Below are positions 11,401-23,508 of a stretch of DNA of 64,000 bases, one piece after another. Within the stretch, counting starts at the first letter, position 1, and every line of letters begins with the position of its first letter. Source of the DNA: Planococcus citri (taxonomy: Eukaryota; Arthropoda; Insecta; Hemiptera; Pseudococcidae); the NCBI RefSeq assembly GCF_950023065.1, contig NC_088678.1:45436580-45500579 (forward strand), in the 5' to 3' direction. Made by a program: the position numbers and the translations under genes. The notes under the pieces are model-generated. The model worked only from the letters and a program-made list of their open reading frames with translations, was not told the origin of the DNA and ran no database searches.

Positions 11401-14400
11401 ATGGCTCGAACTTGGATCAACAATTTTTTTGGGAGTTTCAATAAAGGTGCATTTTAAATATAATTTCAGCTTTTTATGTTAATGAGTTCGGGAAACGCGA
11501 TTTTTTTCAGAAAAGTCACTAAAGAAAAATTTGAGTTTGAATCTATGGAGAAGGATTTTTAAAATTTACTACACAATTCAACATTTGAAGCATTTTTTTT
11601 TCTAAATGGGCGTAGGGCATTTTTTAAAAGAATGGGTACTAACAGAACTATAGTCTCAAAATTTCAACTAGGATGAGAAAAATTTTGAACTTTCTGCGCA
11701 ATTATTTTTGGAGTGGGGGCCAAAATGTTATTTTATGAGTACTTTTTTTTTGTTCACCAAATTGAGATGAAGAATTTCTTTCTTCTGGGATGTGTTTTAG
11801 CAGTGATGGGAACCTATGGAATTTTTTTCAAACTTTTTTCATAATTTTTTAGCGACTTGTATTTTTAATTTTTTAAGCAGCCATTTTGTGAGGAAGTTTT
11901 GAAAATGCAGTTATCATTTTATTCACAGAATATTAGTGCTGACGTAATTTATCCTAAAATATCCCATGAAAATTCTGAGAGTTTCCAAGAGGTGCAACAT
12001 TGTTTTATAAAAAATAAAAACCCTGAAATTCAGAAGAGCTTCTTGATCAATAAATAAATTTGGATGAAAAGAGAGCTAAAATTCCAAATTTGCTTGCTTT
12101 AAGAGTTTACTTTTCAAAGAGATTTTGAATTTCCTCATGTTGGCATTTCTTATTGACTTCCATGATGAAAAAATTTAGACAAACTTAAAGTTTCAGTGTT
12201 TACCTTATTTTATTATTTTTTTTAAGAAAGAGAAAGACTGGATAAAATTAAAGATCATTGAGAAAAAATTCAGAAAATTTTCAATTTTATTTATTAATTT
12301 TTTATGTGTTTGAAAATCATGTTTTTGTTTCTCTTCTCCTGTAAAATATGATTCCATCTTTTTTAAATTCATTCCAAACAGGAATCTCCTGAAACCAACT
12401 GGAATGAGAGGGAGGTGAAATGCCCTCAAAATTTTGATATCAATGATTGCTTCACGTTGACATCATCTTCAACGTTAAACCTATAAAATAAAACGATGGA
12501 GTAAAAAGATAGATATCACTTTCAGGGGAAAATATGGGAAAGGGGACTGTACATTTTTGATGGATGCCCACCACACAGATGTCCACAACATTTAAACTGA
12601 GTTTTTTTCCCTCGAACATATTGAAAATAAGGACGAAGGGCTCTTTTCTTGATCGTTTGCAAGTCTAATTTTTTATTCCTGACGCAGAACCCGCTGACTC
12701 TTTCTAGTCACAATTTCTCATCACTACTCTCTCTAGACACACATGCACTGGAACCAGTATTACCTACAAAGAAGGTTTCCATTGGTTTAGCAGCCCCAAT
12801 CGCACATTTCAAGATTTTAAGCATTTTTTAAAAGAAACTTTGAGCCAAAGATACATGCATGTTTTTAGTTATCTTCTAAATCTCCAGCAAAAATAATTTT
12901 TTTCTCACAGTCAAATGTCAAATGTCTTCTCTCAAATCGTTGGTTTTTGAAACATGACCTAAAACGAAGATTCTTAGAATTCTTGTGGGAATTTTTTTGG
13001 ACAAAAATCGTGCCCAAAAAGCAAATTTTTTCCACTCGTGTTGAAAGTTATTCTCAAGAAACGATGAGAATTGGTACAGTTATGATCCAGATAGGAGATT
13101 ACATTTCTGCATTCAGGACATTTGTTTGGAAAAGTTACGTCTCCCCTCGCTCCAAAAAATACACGTGTCAAAATAAAATCTCCATTTATGAGATTGTACC
13201 TATAATTGAAATGTGATCAGAAATAAGCGTTTCTGTGATATAAAATTCAAACGCCTTTATACGTACCTATTTCTAATATTTCTTTTATCATACGCTCCAA
13301 CACTCTGTAAGTAAAACGGAAAAATTATGGAATACCAGCTTAAGGAGTTGCTCACACGTTTTGTGAAAGCTTGTTACGTGTCGATAAAACGTTTTATTTT
13401 TATGGTACTATCCTTTTAGAAAAACGATTCGCAAAGATAGGATTATATCGATGTTTTATCAGAAAACAGCAGATTTCGAGTCGACAAACGGGGTTACTTA
13501 CTTTTTATTTATTCGTATTAATATTCTTATATTAAATCAACACCACTTTTTACGATTTTAGTCGAGTTTGTTTTGTTTAAGAGACATAAAAATCGAATAA
13601 AGTACTCGTATACGTCGTCGTGGTGAAGAAACGTACGCTGCCAAGTAACGCGGCTAAGCAGTTGTTTCGTTTGTTCAGATTTGTGATCGTTTTTAGTTCT
13701 CAACGATTGTTTGGTTTTGTGCGTGAACATTATTTATGGTTTTGTTGCGGAATTTTGTTGTCTTATCTTTCATCTTTACTGCCTCTTTTTGTGTAAACGA
13801 CATCTTTATAAGATTTTCCAGTAATCCCACACCTGCTACTCTATAAAGTAACATTTCCTCTTTTCATAAGTCTCATTTTTATATGGTACCTACCTTTTTC
13901 TTGCTTCGCCATTTTGGTATTTTTAGTTTCATTTCATTTGTATACTAGGTATTCGCTTTGTAGTAGAGAAAAATTCAAAAAATACTCTATACAATCATTC
14001 ATTCTGCGTGAAAAAAATTTTCCATGAAAAAAAAACTACACTCCCTCGTGCATTCTGGTAATCTGACATATCGAAGAGCGCATTCTCACCTCGGGGACTA
14101 CACGAGCGCGAAATTTACTGTACGTTTATTTTTACACATCCTCGCGTATATACCTTCGATGACGCTTTGTCGTCGTCGCCCGACGACGACGACGACGACG
14201 CTCTCGACTAAACAGAATATTTAAAGAAATTGAAGGGAAAAGAAGTCAAATCTAACACCGTTACAATTGACGATCGCGCGCTGAAAAATGAAAAAGCAGA
14301 AAATTGAATTCTATAAAGTTTTTATTATTTATCATGCTTGATGTCTTTAAAAGACAAACTCGTTATTCGCAATTTACCGTTGACCTCGTTCTTTTTTATC

Positions 14401-16190
14401 GCAAAGAAAAGCCATAAATGGAGCTACTATTGTATATTAGTACGCTTAAAACTAGTGTATTTTGTTTACAGAGTTCATTATTCTTTTGAAAATCACTCTT
14501 GCTTTTTTTCCAACTTTTTGTTCGTCGCATATATTTTTTTTTCCAAACCACACAAGTCAAACTTATACTTACATACCTACTCAAAAAAAAGGGGGAAAAA
14601 TGAAAAACGAGTGGAACTGTTATAGTATTTTATGCGATATCTCTCGAAAAGGTAGACTTGCGTGAATTTTTTCATTTTTTTTTTCAAGATGTTGACACGA
14701 ACCAAGTATACTCGTAGACGTGAGCACATCTCATTCGGCAAACAAATTAGTACGGCTCGAGTGTACGAATGCACCGAGATTCACCGTTTCAAGTGCAGAC
14801 TAGAGTTTCCAAAACCACGTCTAGTGAGATGAATTTTCTCTATCATGTGAGAAAAAGAAAAGCATTAATTCGAAAGTAAAATTTTCAAACTGTCATAATA
14901 TACAGGGTGCGTATAATGAGATTTAACTCATATACGTGCACGCTCGAAATACTCGAGTCTTGCTATCTGCAGCTTGATACCTACCTACACCTCTGGCAAA
15001 AAGTTAATCAAGATAATAGAAAATTTTTCGCATCGATTTAAAAACTTTTTTGCGAGAAAAAAGTTGAGTTGAATATTAATAAAAAAAAGAGAGCAAACGA
15101 TTTAAAAATGTTGCAAAGCTGCGTAATGTCTTGTCATCGCGAACATAAAAGAAACTGTATAGGCTACTAGGCTTTTCAGTGTTTTTTTTTTCTGCTTTTC
15201 TCTTCTGAAGTTATACTTACTCGTATTTTTTTTTAAAAACGTAGGTACCTACCTAAAATACACGTTTAGAAAATGCTTTGACGGATTTCACAAAAATGTT
15301 GCTGTTAGGTACTGTTTTTTTTTTGTTTTTTTCCCCATTTTTTCATTGTGCTCTTACCAGTATACGAGAACGTATCTAAGTAGGTATGGTTTTTTAGATC
15401 GGTGGTTGAAAAATATTTGTTGATAAGTACATAAGCCGAAGTAATGAATATTGATATGACCATTGAAGTAAATACAAATGGTTTAAATGTTAAAAGTTAA
15501 AACATTGAAAAAAAAATTAATACGATTGTGTTGAAAAATGTACATCAAAAATACACTATAGGTATCACAAAACGACAAAATATCAAAGAAAAAACTTTTT
15601 TGGAAAGTGTGACGGTACAGAGAGAGGAGGGGGGGGGGTGTGTTGAAAAATTCAAATAAATCATACAAAAATTGACACATTTTTTACTCGTATTTTTTTG
15701 CACGCATGACCTTTGAACAAAATGACGATACCTAGTACCTATACCTATACTTTTTTTTAAATAACTACGACTAGAGAGATATGTACATACTTAAGTAAAT
15801 CGTTTAGCAATTGGAAATGGATATGTAGTCATTGTCTTCGAATGACTAAAGGTACCTATGTGATGAGAAATTCTGACTAGAAATGCGAGCGGGTTCTGCG
15901 CCAGGAATGAAAAATTTGACCTCCCACTCACCTCAAAACGAACAGAAAATGAAAGCGAGTCGTTCGTTCTTCTTTTCCTTATGTTTAGAAAAGAGTCTTC
16001 AAGTTGAAATTTTGTAGTTGGTTTTTTACTACTCCTTCATCCCTTCCTTTGACGATTTTTTGCCTTTAAATACTGGTGTAGTTGCAAGTTACGGTTTCAA
16101 AATTGATAAACATATTATTTTTAAATGGTTTTCAGCCAATAGTTAACGTATTTCTGAAGAGTAGCAATAAGAAATTTTGACTAGAGGGTC
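8401..16190. other. intergenic, no gene supported
   Basis: The stretch holds AT-rich DNA with many short open frames lacking domain content. A somewhat GC-richer island at about 9990-10620 has overlapping open frames on both strands and a short GGACGC hexamer run at 10259-10279. It could be a promoter or a non-coding exon, but nothing decides this. A GC-richer stretch at 14040-14220 ends in a CGA trinucleotide run. A run of ten G residues lies at 15629-15638. No tRNA, rRNA or conserved protein segment was recognised. Confidence 0.4.
14169..14200. repeat. CGT/CGA trinucleotide run, hairpin-forming
   Basis: GTCGTCGTCG is followed within two bases by a run of CGA repeats, so the two halves are reverse complements and can form a short perfect hairpin. 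This is strikingly CpG-rich against the AT-rich background. Confidence 0.75.
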
Positions 16191-17080
16191 ATTCCACGTC
16201 AATTCGACCAAGAAGTGTTAAGGGGGGAATCGGCGGTTTTTTTTGAAATTTTTCCTGTGGAAAGTCTTTTCGAAGGGATTACCAATGGCGCAAATCGCAG
16301 CCATCTAGCCCTTTTTTAAAAGCTGCTAGGGGGTGTCAAAGTTTTCAATGAACTTGAAATAGCATCCATTTCAGCAGTGGATTACTCGATAACTGCGATA
16401 CTTACCAAAATGGAACTTTTTCCAATAGTTAGAGGTTTTGAAAGGCTTTTTGAAAATATCATAAAAATCAGTATTGCCACTTTTTTTCGTACGAAAAATT
16501 TGCTCGAAAAGTTTCAAAACGTAGTTTTCGTATCGTTCTGACTCTCAAAAATTCTGAAAAAAGTACATTATGGACAACTTTTTATGCTGAACAACATATT
16601 AAAAAATTGGGCTGGCATTATTTCGTAAAGTCGATTTTAAAAAATTGAAAGTTTGCGAAAAAATACGATTTTTTAATTTTAAACATGAAAAAAAGTTTTG
16701 ATTGGTGAAATTGACCTATTGGACCCCTTTTTTTACGTACCCGTTGAAAAAGTTGAAAAAACCCTTTCACTCGATGAAATGAACTCATTACAAAAAAATC
16801 AAAATTCTGAGTGAATTGAAAAAATAAACGAGTTTTAATTTTTTTGCTATGAGTGTAATTTTTATCAACTTTTTCATGAAATACGTCAGAAAGAGGTCAA
16901 AATAAAACAACTGAATAAATTTGAACTTTTCTGAATTATGTACTTTTCAAAAATTGAAAAAAAAAAACGAACATTGCGGGAGGACTAAAAACGGAGTTTC
17001 TCCAAAATGTTTAAAAATTTTAAGATCGCTGTATCACCCTGTATCGTGTTTTTTTGTTTCATGAAACCGTTTTGTAGCTT
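16190..17080. repeat. probable dispersed repeat, end-like sequence
   Basis: The block starts with GGGTCATTCCACGTCAATTC and is unlike its surroundings. It shares a 15-base stretch, TGGCGCAAATCGCAG (near 16286-16300), in inverted form (CTGCGATTTGCGCCA near 54984) with the block at 54.5-55.5 kb, suggesting a common repeat family. Borders are not defined because I could not find a matching opposite terminus. No open reading frame of note. Confidence 0.35.
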
Positions 17081-17304
17081 TTTAAAAAAATTACCAACAC
17101 CTGTATTACCGAGCATGTCACTAATCCCAGTTGACCACATGCTAGCAAAAAGCTAGCGTTTTGTTCGCGTTTTGATAAGTTGCTAGCAATTTACTCGCTT
17201 TTTGTAGCCAGCAATAATTGTCTCGCTAAAAGTAAGCGATTTTCTTGCAGTTTTTCGCTAGCAAATTCAATTTTAGCAATTTTCGAGCTGTTTTCCAGCG
17301 ACTC

Positions 17305-17690
17305 TCAGCTAGCTTTTACTTCACTTTAACATGCTCGCCTTATGCTAGCGTATTACTGGTGGATACTTGCTCGCAATTCTATGCTAGGACAGTTCAAGCA
17401 ATATTCTCGAATATCTCAGCTAGCTTTTACTTCACTTCATACATGCTCGCCTGATGCTAGCATATCACTGACGGATACTTGCTTGCAATTCTATGCTAAG
17501 AAAGTTCAAGCAATATTCTCGCATATCTCAGCTAGCTTTTGCCTCACCCTATACCTGCTCGCTTAATGCCAGCGTATCACTGACTAATAAGTACTTGCTC
17601 ACAGTTTTATGATAGGAAACTTCAGGTAATATTCTTGCATCTCTGAGCTAGCATTTACTTAGCCATCTGGCTACAGAAAAATGTAAGCAT
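17305..17690 (+). repeat. 111-116 bp tandem repeat inside the GCTAGC element
   Basis: Three full units start at 17305, 17416 and 17528, and a decaying fourth starts at about 17644. Each begins TCAGCTAGCTTTTACTTCAC or a variant. Each contains GCTCGCC..ATGC(T/C)AGC, TACTTGCT(C/T)(G/A)CA and TTCA(A/G)G(C/T)AATATTCT. The open frames at 17245-17454 and 17342-17566 are translated repeat units, not genes. Confidence 0.85.
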
Positions 17691-17881
17691 ATCTCTAGTT
17701 TCTGCATCTGGTGACTTGGCGTTTTTTTCATAGTCAAATGATAGGAAAGTGCTACCAGATCTTACGCATTTCTCACCAATAAACCTTTTTCTGCGTTTTA
17801 TTGTAGCAAAATGCGAGCAAGTATCTTCCATCCCTCGCGCGCATACAAAAATCATTAAAAATAGTCCGGCATATGACAATA

Positions 17882-18950
17882 GGAGCAATTGCACCCCCCC
17901 TTTCGCCAATCTTCCGGGGAAACTTTTTTCTTAAAGGGGACAACAAAATTTCATCAAATGGACATGGAAAGCTGTAATTTACTCTACACTCCAATTTTAA
18001 CACCCCTGAAGACGACTTCAGGTGGGTTCAAGTCACTTTAGAGCCTCCAGTAGGTTTTTGAAACTTGAAATTCCCACAACATTAATTTATCAAATGGAGT
18101 TGGCAAGCTGAAATTTACTTTGCAGATTTCAAATGGTTTTGAAGCTTCCAGCTACCTTTAGGAAATTCCAATTTTCCAAAAAACGCCATATAACGTTCAA
18201 AAAGTCGCTGGAGGCTCCAAAACGACTTGAAATCCACAAGCAGTTGACTTCGTAGCGTATTAAAATTAGTTTGCAGAATGAATTTCGACTCTCCATCTCA
18301 GTTTGATGAAATGTTGTGAAAATTTAAAGTTTCAAAAATCTGCTGGAGGCTTCAGGAATTTTCAAAGAGTCGCTGGAGGCTCCAAAACGACTTGAAATTC
18401 ACCTGCAGTACTTCGTAGCGTATTGAAATTAGTTTTCAGAATAAATTTGAGCTTTACAACTTCAATTTGATGAAATTTTGTGGGAATTTTGAGTTTCAAA
18501 AATCTGCTGGAGGCTCCAGAACTGCTCAAAACAGGTTGAAACCGTTTCCTATCGATTTGGCATGTCAAAAATAGGGTATATCCCAAATTTCAGCTTTCTT
18601 GGTCAATTTGGTAAAATTTTGATTTTTTTCCCTCATTCTTGGCCTAATAAATTGAATTTTCAAAAATTCACCAAAAATCGAAAAACGTACTTAAGCACTT
18701 GAAATTGTGACAAGTGATGAATTTTTGCATGATCTTTCGATCTACGTTTGTAAGGTTTGAAAAATTTCGTACACGTCCTATGTTGAAACGCAAAATCAGC
18801 GATTTCGGCTGACCTGTCAATCAAAATGGCCCCCATTTTGTAAGTAAGGCCAATTTTTTTTTGAGCAAGTTTGCTTTAAAATGTTCCTTAGGATGTCCCC
18901 TTTAAGAAAAAAGTTGTCCCGGAGGATCGGCAGGGAGGTGCAATTACTCC
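17882..18950. mobile_element. nested 1.07-kb inverted-repeat element
   Basis: The left arm (17882-17944) begins GGAGCAATTGCACC and includes CTTTTTTCTTAAAGGGGACA. The right arm (18894-18950) reads, in reverse complement, GGAGTAATTGCACC and later CTTTTTTCTTAAAGGGGACA. The arms are about 60 bp long with a few mismatches and one small gap. No clear target duplication is visible. It sits between the two GCTAGC-rich portions of the larger element, so it is either a later insertion or a core captured with it. Its interior carries a copy of the fold-back repeat family. Confidence 0.68.
18000..18720. repeat. fold-back repeat family, copy 2
   Basis: Repeated arm text includes GTCGCTGGAGGCTCCAAAAC (twice, at about 18205 and 18367), AAAATCTGCTGGAGGCT (twice), and TATATCCCAAATTTCAGCTT followed by GGTCAATTTGG. 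The last part matches 32256-32290 almost word for word. Internal duplication of about 160 bp (18203-18345 against 18365-18505) is evident. Non-coding; the minus-strand frame at 18362-18586 is incidental. Confidence 0.65.
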
Positions 18951-19589
18951 CATTCATTTTTTATTATTACTTAATAAAGAGATTTTTCAACCTAAGCGCT
19001 AGCTTTTTTTTCATTTTGGCTACCTTTAACTTTGAAAAATAATTTTGAAGAATATTCCATTACCTATTTAAAAATCATTCAAGTTGTTTAACTTCACTTT
19101 TTATAAAGTAATTTTATTGTTCATTAAAAATGTTGTTCAAATATTTTTGAAATTTTTTATTTTCAGTTTGTTTGATATTTAATTTAAAATTTTAAATTTT
19201 GGCAATTTTTCTATAAAAAAAAAAAAAAAAAAAAAACTATTTTTTATTTAATAAAGAGATTTTTTAACCCAAGTGCTAGCATAATGCTAGCAAATTGCTA
19301 GCGTCGATCTCTCTCATGGTATACTTTGCTACTCTTAGATAAAGAATGTCATCAATGTGAATATAAGCTCAAGGTGGTATCTTGTTGAAAAGTAAGAAGA
19401 GTGACATCACTCATCTTACACTATCCCAAGATGCTAGCGTTATGCTAGCTCTGAGATAGCATACTAGGCCAGTCGCCTAAATTTTGGAATTTCCTGAAAA
19501 ACTACCACCTATTAAAGGTAAACACTCAGAATTTTCAAAAATTAACAAATAGTAATTACTTTACTGATCAAAGTTTTTCTACGCCAGCA

Positions 19590-19905
19590 AAATGCTAGCT
19601 TCTTGCTAGCATAATTTGCGCTAGCGTAAATGGTGCCTGAATATGAGACACTTTTTGCAAAAATTGCTAGCAAATCAGTCGCGATTTAGTCGCATGTACG
19701 TAGCAGAATGCAGAGCAAAGTGCCAACAAAATGCTAGCTTTTTGCTAGCTTTATGCCAGCTACGCGCTAGCTATTTGTGCGCAATTCTGCTACGCTAATG
19801 CGACCTAATCGCAACTGATTTGCTAGCATTTTTTTAAAAAAGTGTCTCAAATTCCGGCACCATTTGCGCTAGCGTAAAATTTGCTAGCTTTTTGCTAGCG
19901 TGTGG
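19590..19905. repeat. large hairpin at the right end of the GCTAGC element
   Basis: The left arm contains GCGCTAGCGTAAATGGTGCC at 19618-19637. The right arm contains its partner GGCACCATTTGCGCTAGCG near 19856-19874. Pairing continues inward through GAGACACTTTTT, GCTAGCAAATCAGT and GTCGCAT, and outward through GCTAGC runs. Arms are about 130-150 bp with mismatches. Confidence 0.75.
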
Positions 19906-19916
19906 TCAACTGGGAT

Positions 19917-22900
19917 TATTTGCCTCAGCTGCGTATTTAATTCACCTGTGAAATAATTTTTGGCCAACTTCGACCCAAATGTCTTCAACAGCTTGAGACG
20001 CTTATCAAAACCTCGTCATGTCATTCGCATCTTGCATTTACTAATTTTTTATACCGTTATTGTCGTAATTACTCTGGGAAAACAAACAGAAAAAATATGT
20101 AAATTACAATTTCATTTTAACCGTAACATTTCGCATTAAATAACAAAAAAGAGACTGCTGGAAAAAATATTACGTGCGTTTAGTAAGTACTAGTACGAAA
20201 GTGGTAATGTTAATCTGATACTTGGTTGGTTTTTTTGCGAATATATTTTAAAATGGGTACAGTGTAAATCACATTTTATAGTCAGATTACAGTTCGCATG
20301 CAGAATAAATGGCGGGGTACGAGATCGAAGAAATGCTCATTTGCTTCCATTGCTCTTCTATCTTTTACCCAGCACTATAAACTTTCAATGCGAGCGTACA
20401 CTTATTTGCTTTGTAAATTTGAATATTTAAATGTGGCCATTTTTTTATATAACTTAGATATATGTATTTGAAAGAACATATTTTATGCATGAGCATATAT
20501 TTCATTATTGCTTAAATGGTCTTCGAGGAATATTTCAGTGAAATGACACCACACGCTTGTGGTACTTTGGGTTATAAATTATGATCGAATAACATTTCTT
20601 TTTTTCTTATTTTTTTGAATAAACGTGATGTACGTTCTACATCTCTTTCTCTCTCTCTCTCACGCTATCTCTCTTACTCTTTTATAAAACCTACGCAGCT
20701 TTTTTTGCGGTATATTAAGTCTAGTGAAAAGTTTTGGTACATTTCTTTACACGTTTAAGTGCTTTCTGTTGTTGCTCAAGTTCATAGAATTGTATCAATG
20801 GAATTGGAATCTGGAGATTTTGCTTTCTTTTCTTGAAATTTCGCGTCTTTGAAATGAAAATAATTGTCTTAGAAATGTTGCATTGGTCTACTTTATGATT
20901 CATTAAAAAAAGCATATTAAACGAATGTCAATGCTGCGCAATCCCGGAGGATTATTCGTAGGAAGGTAGTTACTTTTTTGTATTAATGAAAAATCTTGTG
21001 TACAGCCTACCGACGTTTTGTATAAGGTTCGCATTGTGAAAATATTTCGAGTTTTAGTTCTTTTACGATGCGTTGATCCAACTAATAAAAATAATTACTG
21101 AACGAACTGCTTTTATAACTAAGTAATAATTCTCGCGAATAAAATGTATTTTAATGAAATGAAAACAACTCGCGGTAATTACGCAGGTATTGTCGATTTC
21201 TTGACGCAGAATTTCGGTCAGTTAAATATAAATACTTACCAAGTGAAATTTGAGCGTTGTTTGTCGAATGAGTCAAAGTGAGAAATTGCAATTGAAATTA
21301 GTAAAATAATTGTAACGATATAGCGTTCGTTTTGACGTAAGGAATTGAAATAGGTACCTAGTTGAAATGGAATAATAAAAATATTGCAAATTTAATTTAT
21401 TTTCAATCGTAGTCTACTTGATGTTCTGGGTATCTTGGAAAAATATATCTATATGCAGGTAAGGGCATTAATTTCTCTTTTGAGATACAGAACCACTCTA
21501 TTTTTAGTAGTACATATACCTACCAAAAAACTGATTGGAATCTATATTGAACAGTTTCGAGAACGAGCAAAAGACTTCATATTCAAGGATTAGGTAGCCT
21601 ATTTTTTTCAGCTTTAATATTCTTCGTGATAAATTACGAGTACAAGTTTCAAAGCAAAAATATATCTAGATAGGTACCTTACCTATTTCAAAAATACCCC
21701 CAAAACATGAAAGGCTTGCTCGAAAACATTCCCTTATATTCGTAAAAGGACAACGTATAGGGCACTTTTAATATAAGTTTTAGGCAAAATAAATACTATA
21801 GGCTACATTCATTACGAGGGATATAAGAGAGAATTTCCAGTTCCATCGTTTTACTATCGTAAATATCGCCACCAAGTATCACATAATCGTACTTTCTGAT
21901 CCGTCGCAGTCGGTAAATATTAAGCTTCCTCGTAATGGATTTCGATGGCGAATTTTTATGGGTTTATGCAAAATTGATTTTTTCTTTCACCTCGTAGAAT
22001 ACTGGCTAAGTCTAGGTTCATTCAAAGAGAACTATGACGTCACATCACCATGATGAACGAATAATTTTTTATTTTAATTCACGTACCTACCAAAGTATTT
22101 TATAATGCTTTTATTTCATAAAATGTGTAGCGACGAGTAATCGAAAATTACATTTCGAAAGATGTAGGTACCTATCTAACTTATTACATTATATCGTTGT
22201 CTGTGTGTTTGCTCTCATCTCATACTACTTGATGTGAACCTATTGTAAAACAAACAACGAATAAATATAGTTCGCCTGGCATTAAATCAAAACGAAAATG
22301 TCAAGTAATCGAAATTGGAAAATGGAGCATTGGTACTCGTTTGAAGGCGCCCGGCTTTCCTTTTTTTCTCTCATTTTCTTTTTTCGTAAATCCCGTACGC
22401 GTACGAAATATCAAAATGGAAAAACAACAAAATTTTTATGAAGCCAAAATTCACCATCCAAGTTTCATAAATACTTTCTTCGCGCGTACATTTTCTCAGT
22501 TATTGGCATTTTGGAAATAAATAATGCTTGTTATGGAAAATGTTCCTTTCGCTTCAAAATTTCGACAGAATGAGTAAATGGTGTCTGTGTAAGGTTTTCT
22601 CTGCTTCCTTCCTTGTTATAATAGGTCTGAAAAAAATAAAAGAAATATCGAGAAATGAACGTATACAATTGGAAATTTGTAATATTTAGATATTATATGT
22701 AGTAATACCTACCCAATTCCCATGTGTGTTTTTCTATCAACATTTTGAAACTAATGAAATAATTTTATGTTTTGTTTTATTTGCAGATATGAATGAACAA
22801 AAGTTTTGCTATTTCAAATCATGATTTTTAGCTCAAATGCTTGGATCTGTTCGTCATCGTTGTAAGCAATATGTAAGCAAGAATTCATTTTCTATAATTT

Positions 22901-23428
22901 CCATTTTTTTTTCTATGTAACACACATATTTTTAAGAGCTGCCTACACTTAGATAGAAATCGAATATCATTTGTACAATGATTTCAAATTTTATCATCAT
23001 ACTATTGTTCAATAAGTATTTCGAGTTTTTCGACTAATTTTTTGATCTATTAGATGACTTTTGATGCTACCCGAATGTACAAATATGAATTTCTTGATAC
23101 CCATTTTGATTAAAAGTCTACAGAACTACAGCATTGATTCATATTGCAGCTATGAAAAAAAAATATCACATGAGAATAAAATTAACACCCCGTTTTGCTT
23201 TGATATTAATTGGTAGGTATTTTTTTCTCCCCTCAAATTTAAAATGCTGATGACATACTAATTATTCGAAAGAGATTAAACGCTTATGTATAGCATAATA
23301 GTTGGATAATAAAATGAGGTAGTTTATTAATACCGAAGACACCATTAAAATATAATTTACATAATTGGTTATTTTCATGGTGGCGATTGCTATAACGACG
23401 ACGCTAACTTCTTTGAATGGTTTTGTAG
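19917..23428. other. upstream region of the kekkon gene, no coding exon seen
   Basis: AT-rich DNA with a CT run at 20647-20660 and a TGACGTCA octamer at 22035-22042. Non-coding first exons of the downstream receptor gene may lie here but cannot be fixed from sequence alone. Confidence 0.4.
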
Positions 23429-23460
23429 GTGGTTTTACTCCGTTCTGATGTTTATCGATC

Positions 23461-23508
23461 ATGGCTGAGATGAATGAACTAAAACGGATTGTGGCGATTG
23501 CGAGATGA
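23461..23508 (+). promoter_or_regulatory. candidate upstream ORF overlapping the kekkon start
   Basis: An ATG at 23461 opens a 15-codon frame (MAEMNELKRIVAIAR) whose TGA stop at 23506-23508 overlaps the main ATG at 23505 as ATGA. It matters only if the messenger includes this segment. A plausible acceptor (TTTTGTAG, ending 23428) would place it in the 5' untranslated exon. Such overlap could allow reinitiation control, which is inference. Confidence 0.35.

Larger units (their letters stand above)
17124..19916. mobile_element. 2.8-kb GCTAGC-rich element with TIRs and TA duplication
   Basis: The left terminus is ATCCCAGTTGACCACATGCT. The reverse complement of the right terminus is ATCCCAGTTGACCACACGCT, followed on both sides by AGCAAAAAGCTAGC. 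TA flanks each end (17122-17123 and 19917-19918), as for Tc1/mariner-like or other TA-targeting transposons. The element carries roughly thirty copies of the palindromic hexamer GCTAGC, plus near variants such as GCCAGC and GCTCGC, concentrated in its two outer portions. No transposase frame is present, so it is non-autonomous. It contains a 111-116 bp tandem array at the left, a nested inverted-repeat element in the middle and a hairpin at the right end. Confidence 0.82.

Noticed and set aside
12947..13216. 89-residue frame overlapping a 65-residue minus frame
   Set aside because: No domain or signal; treated as chance.
17245..17566. Overlapping frames with repeated ASFYFT/MLA motifs
   Set aside because: They are translations of the 111-116 bp tandem units inside the GCTAGC element.
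22787..22871. Possible non-coding exon (acceptor TTTATTTGCAG, tandem GTAAGC donors)
   Set aside because: Good-looking splice signals but no coding content and no way to link it to the kekkon start without transcript data.
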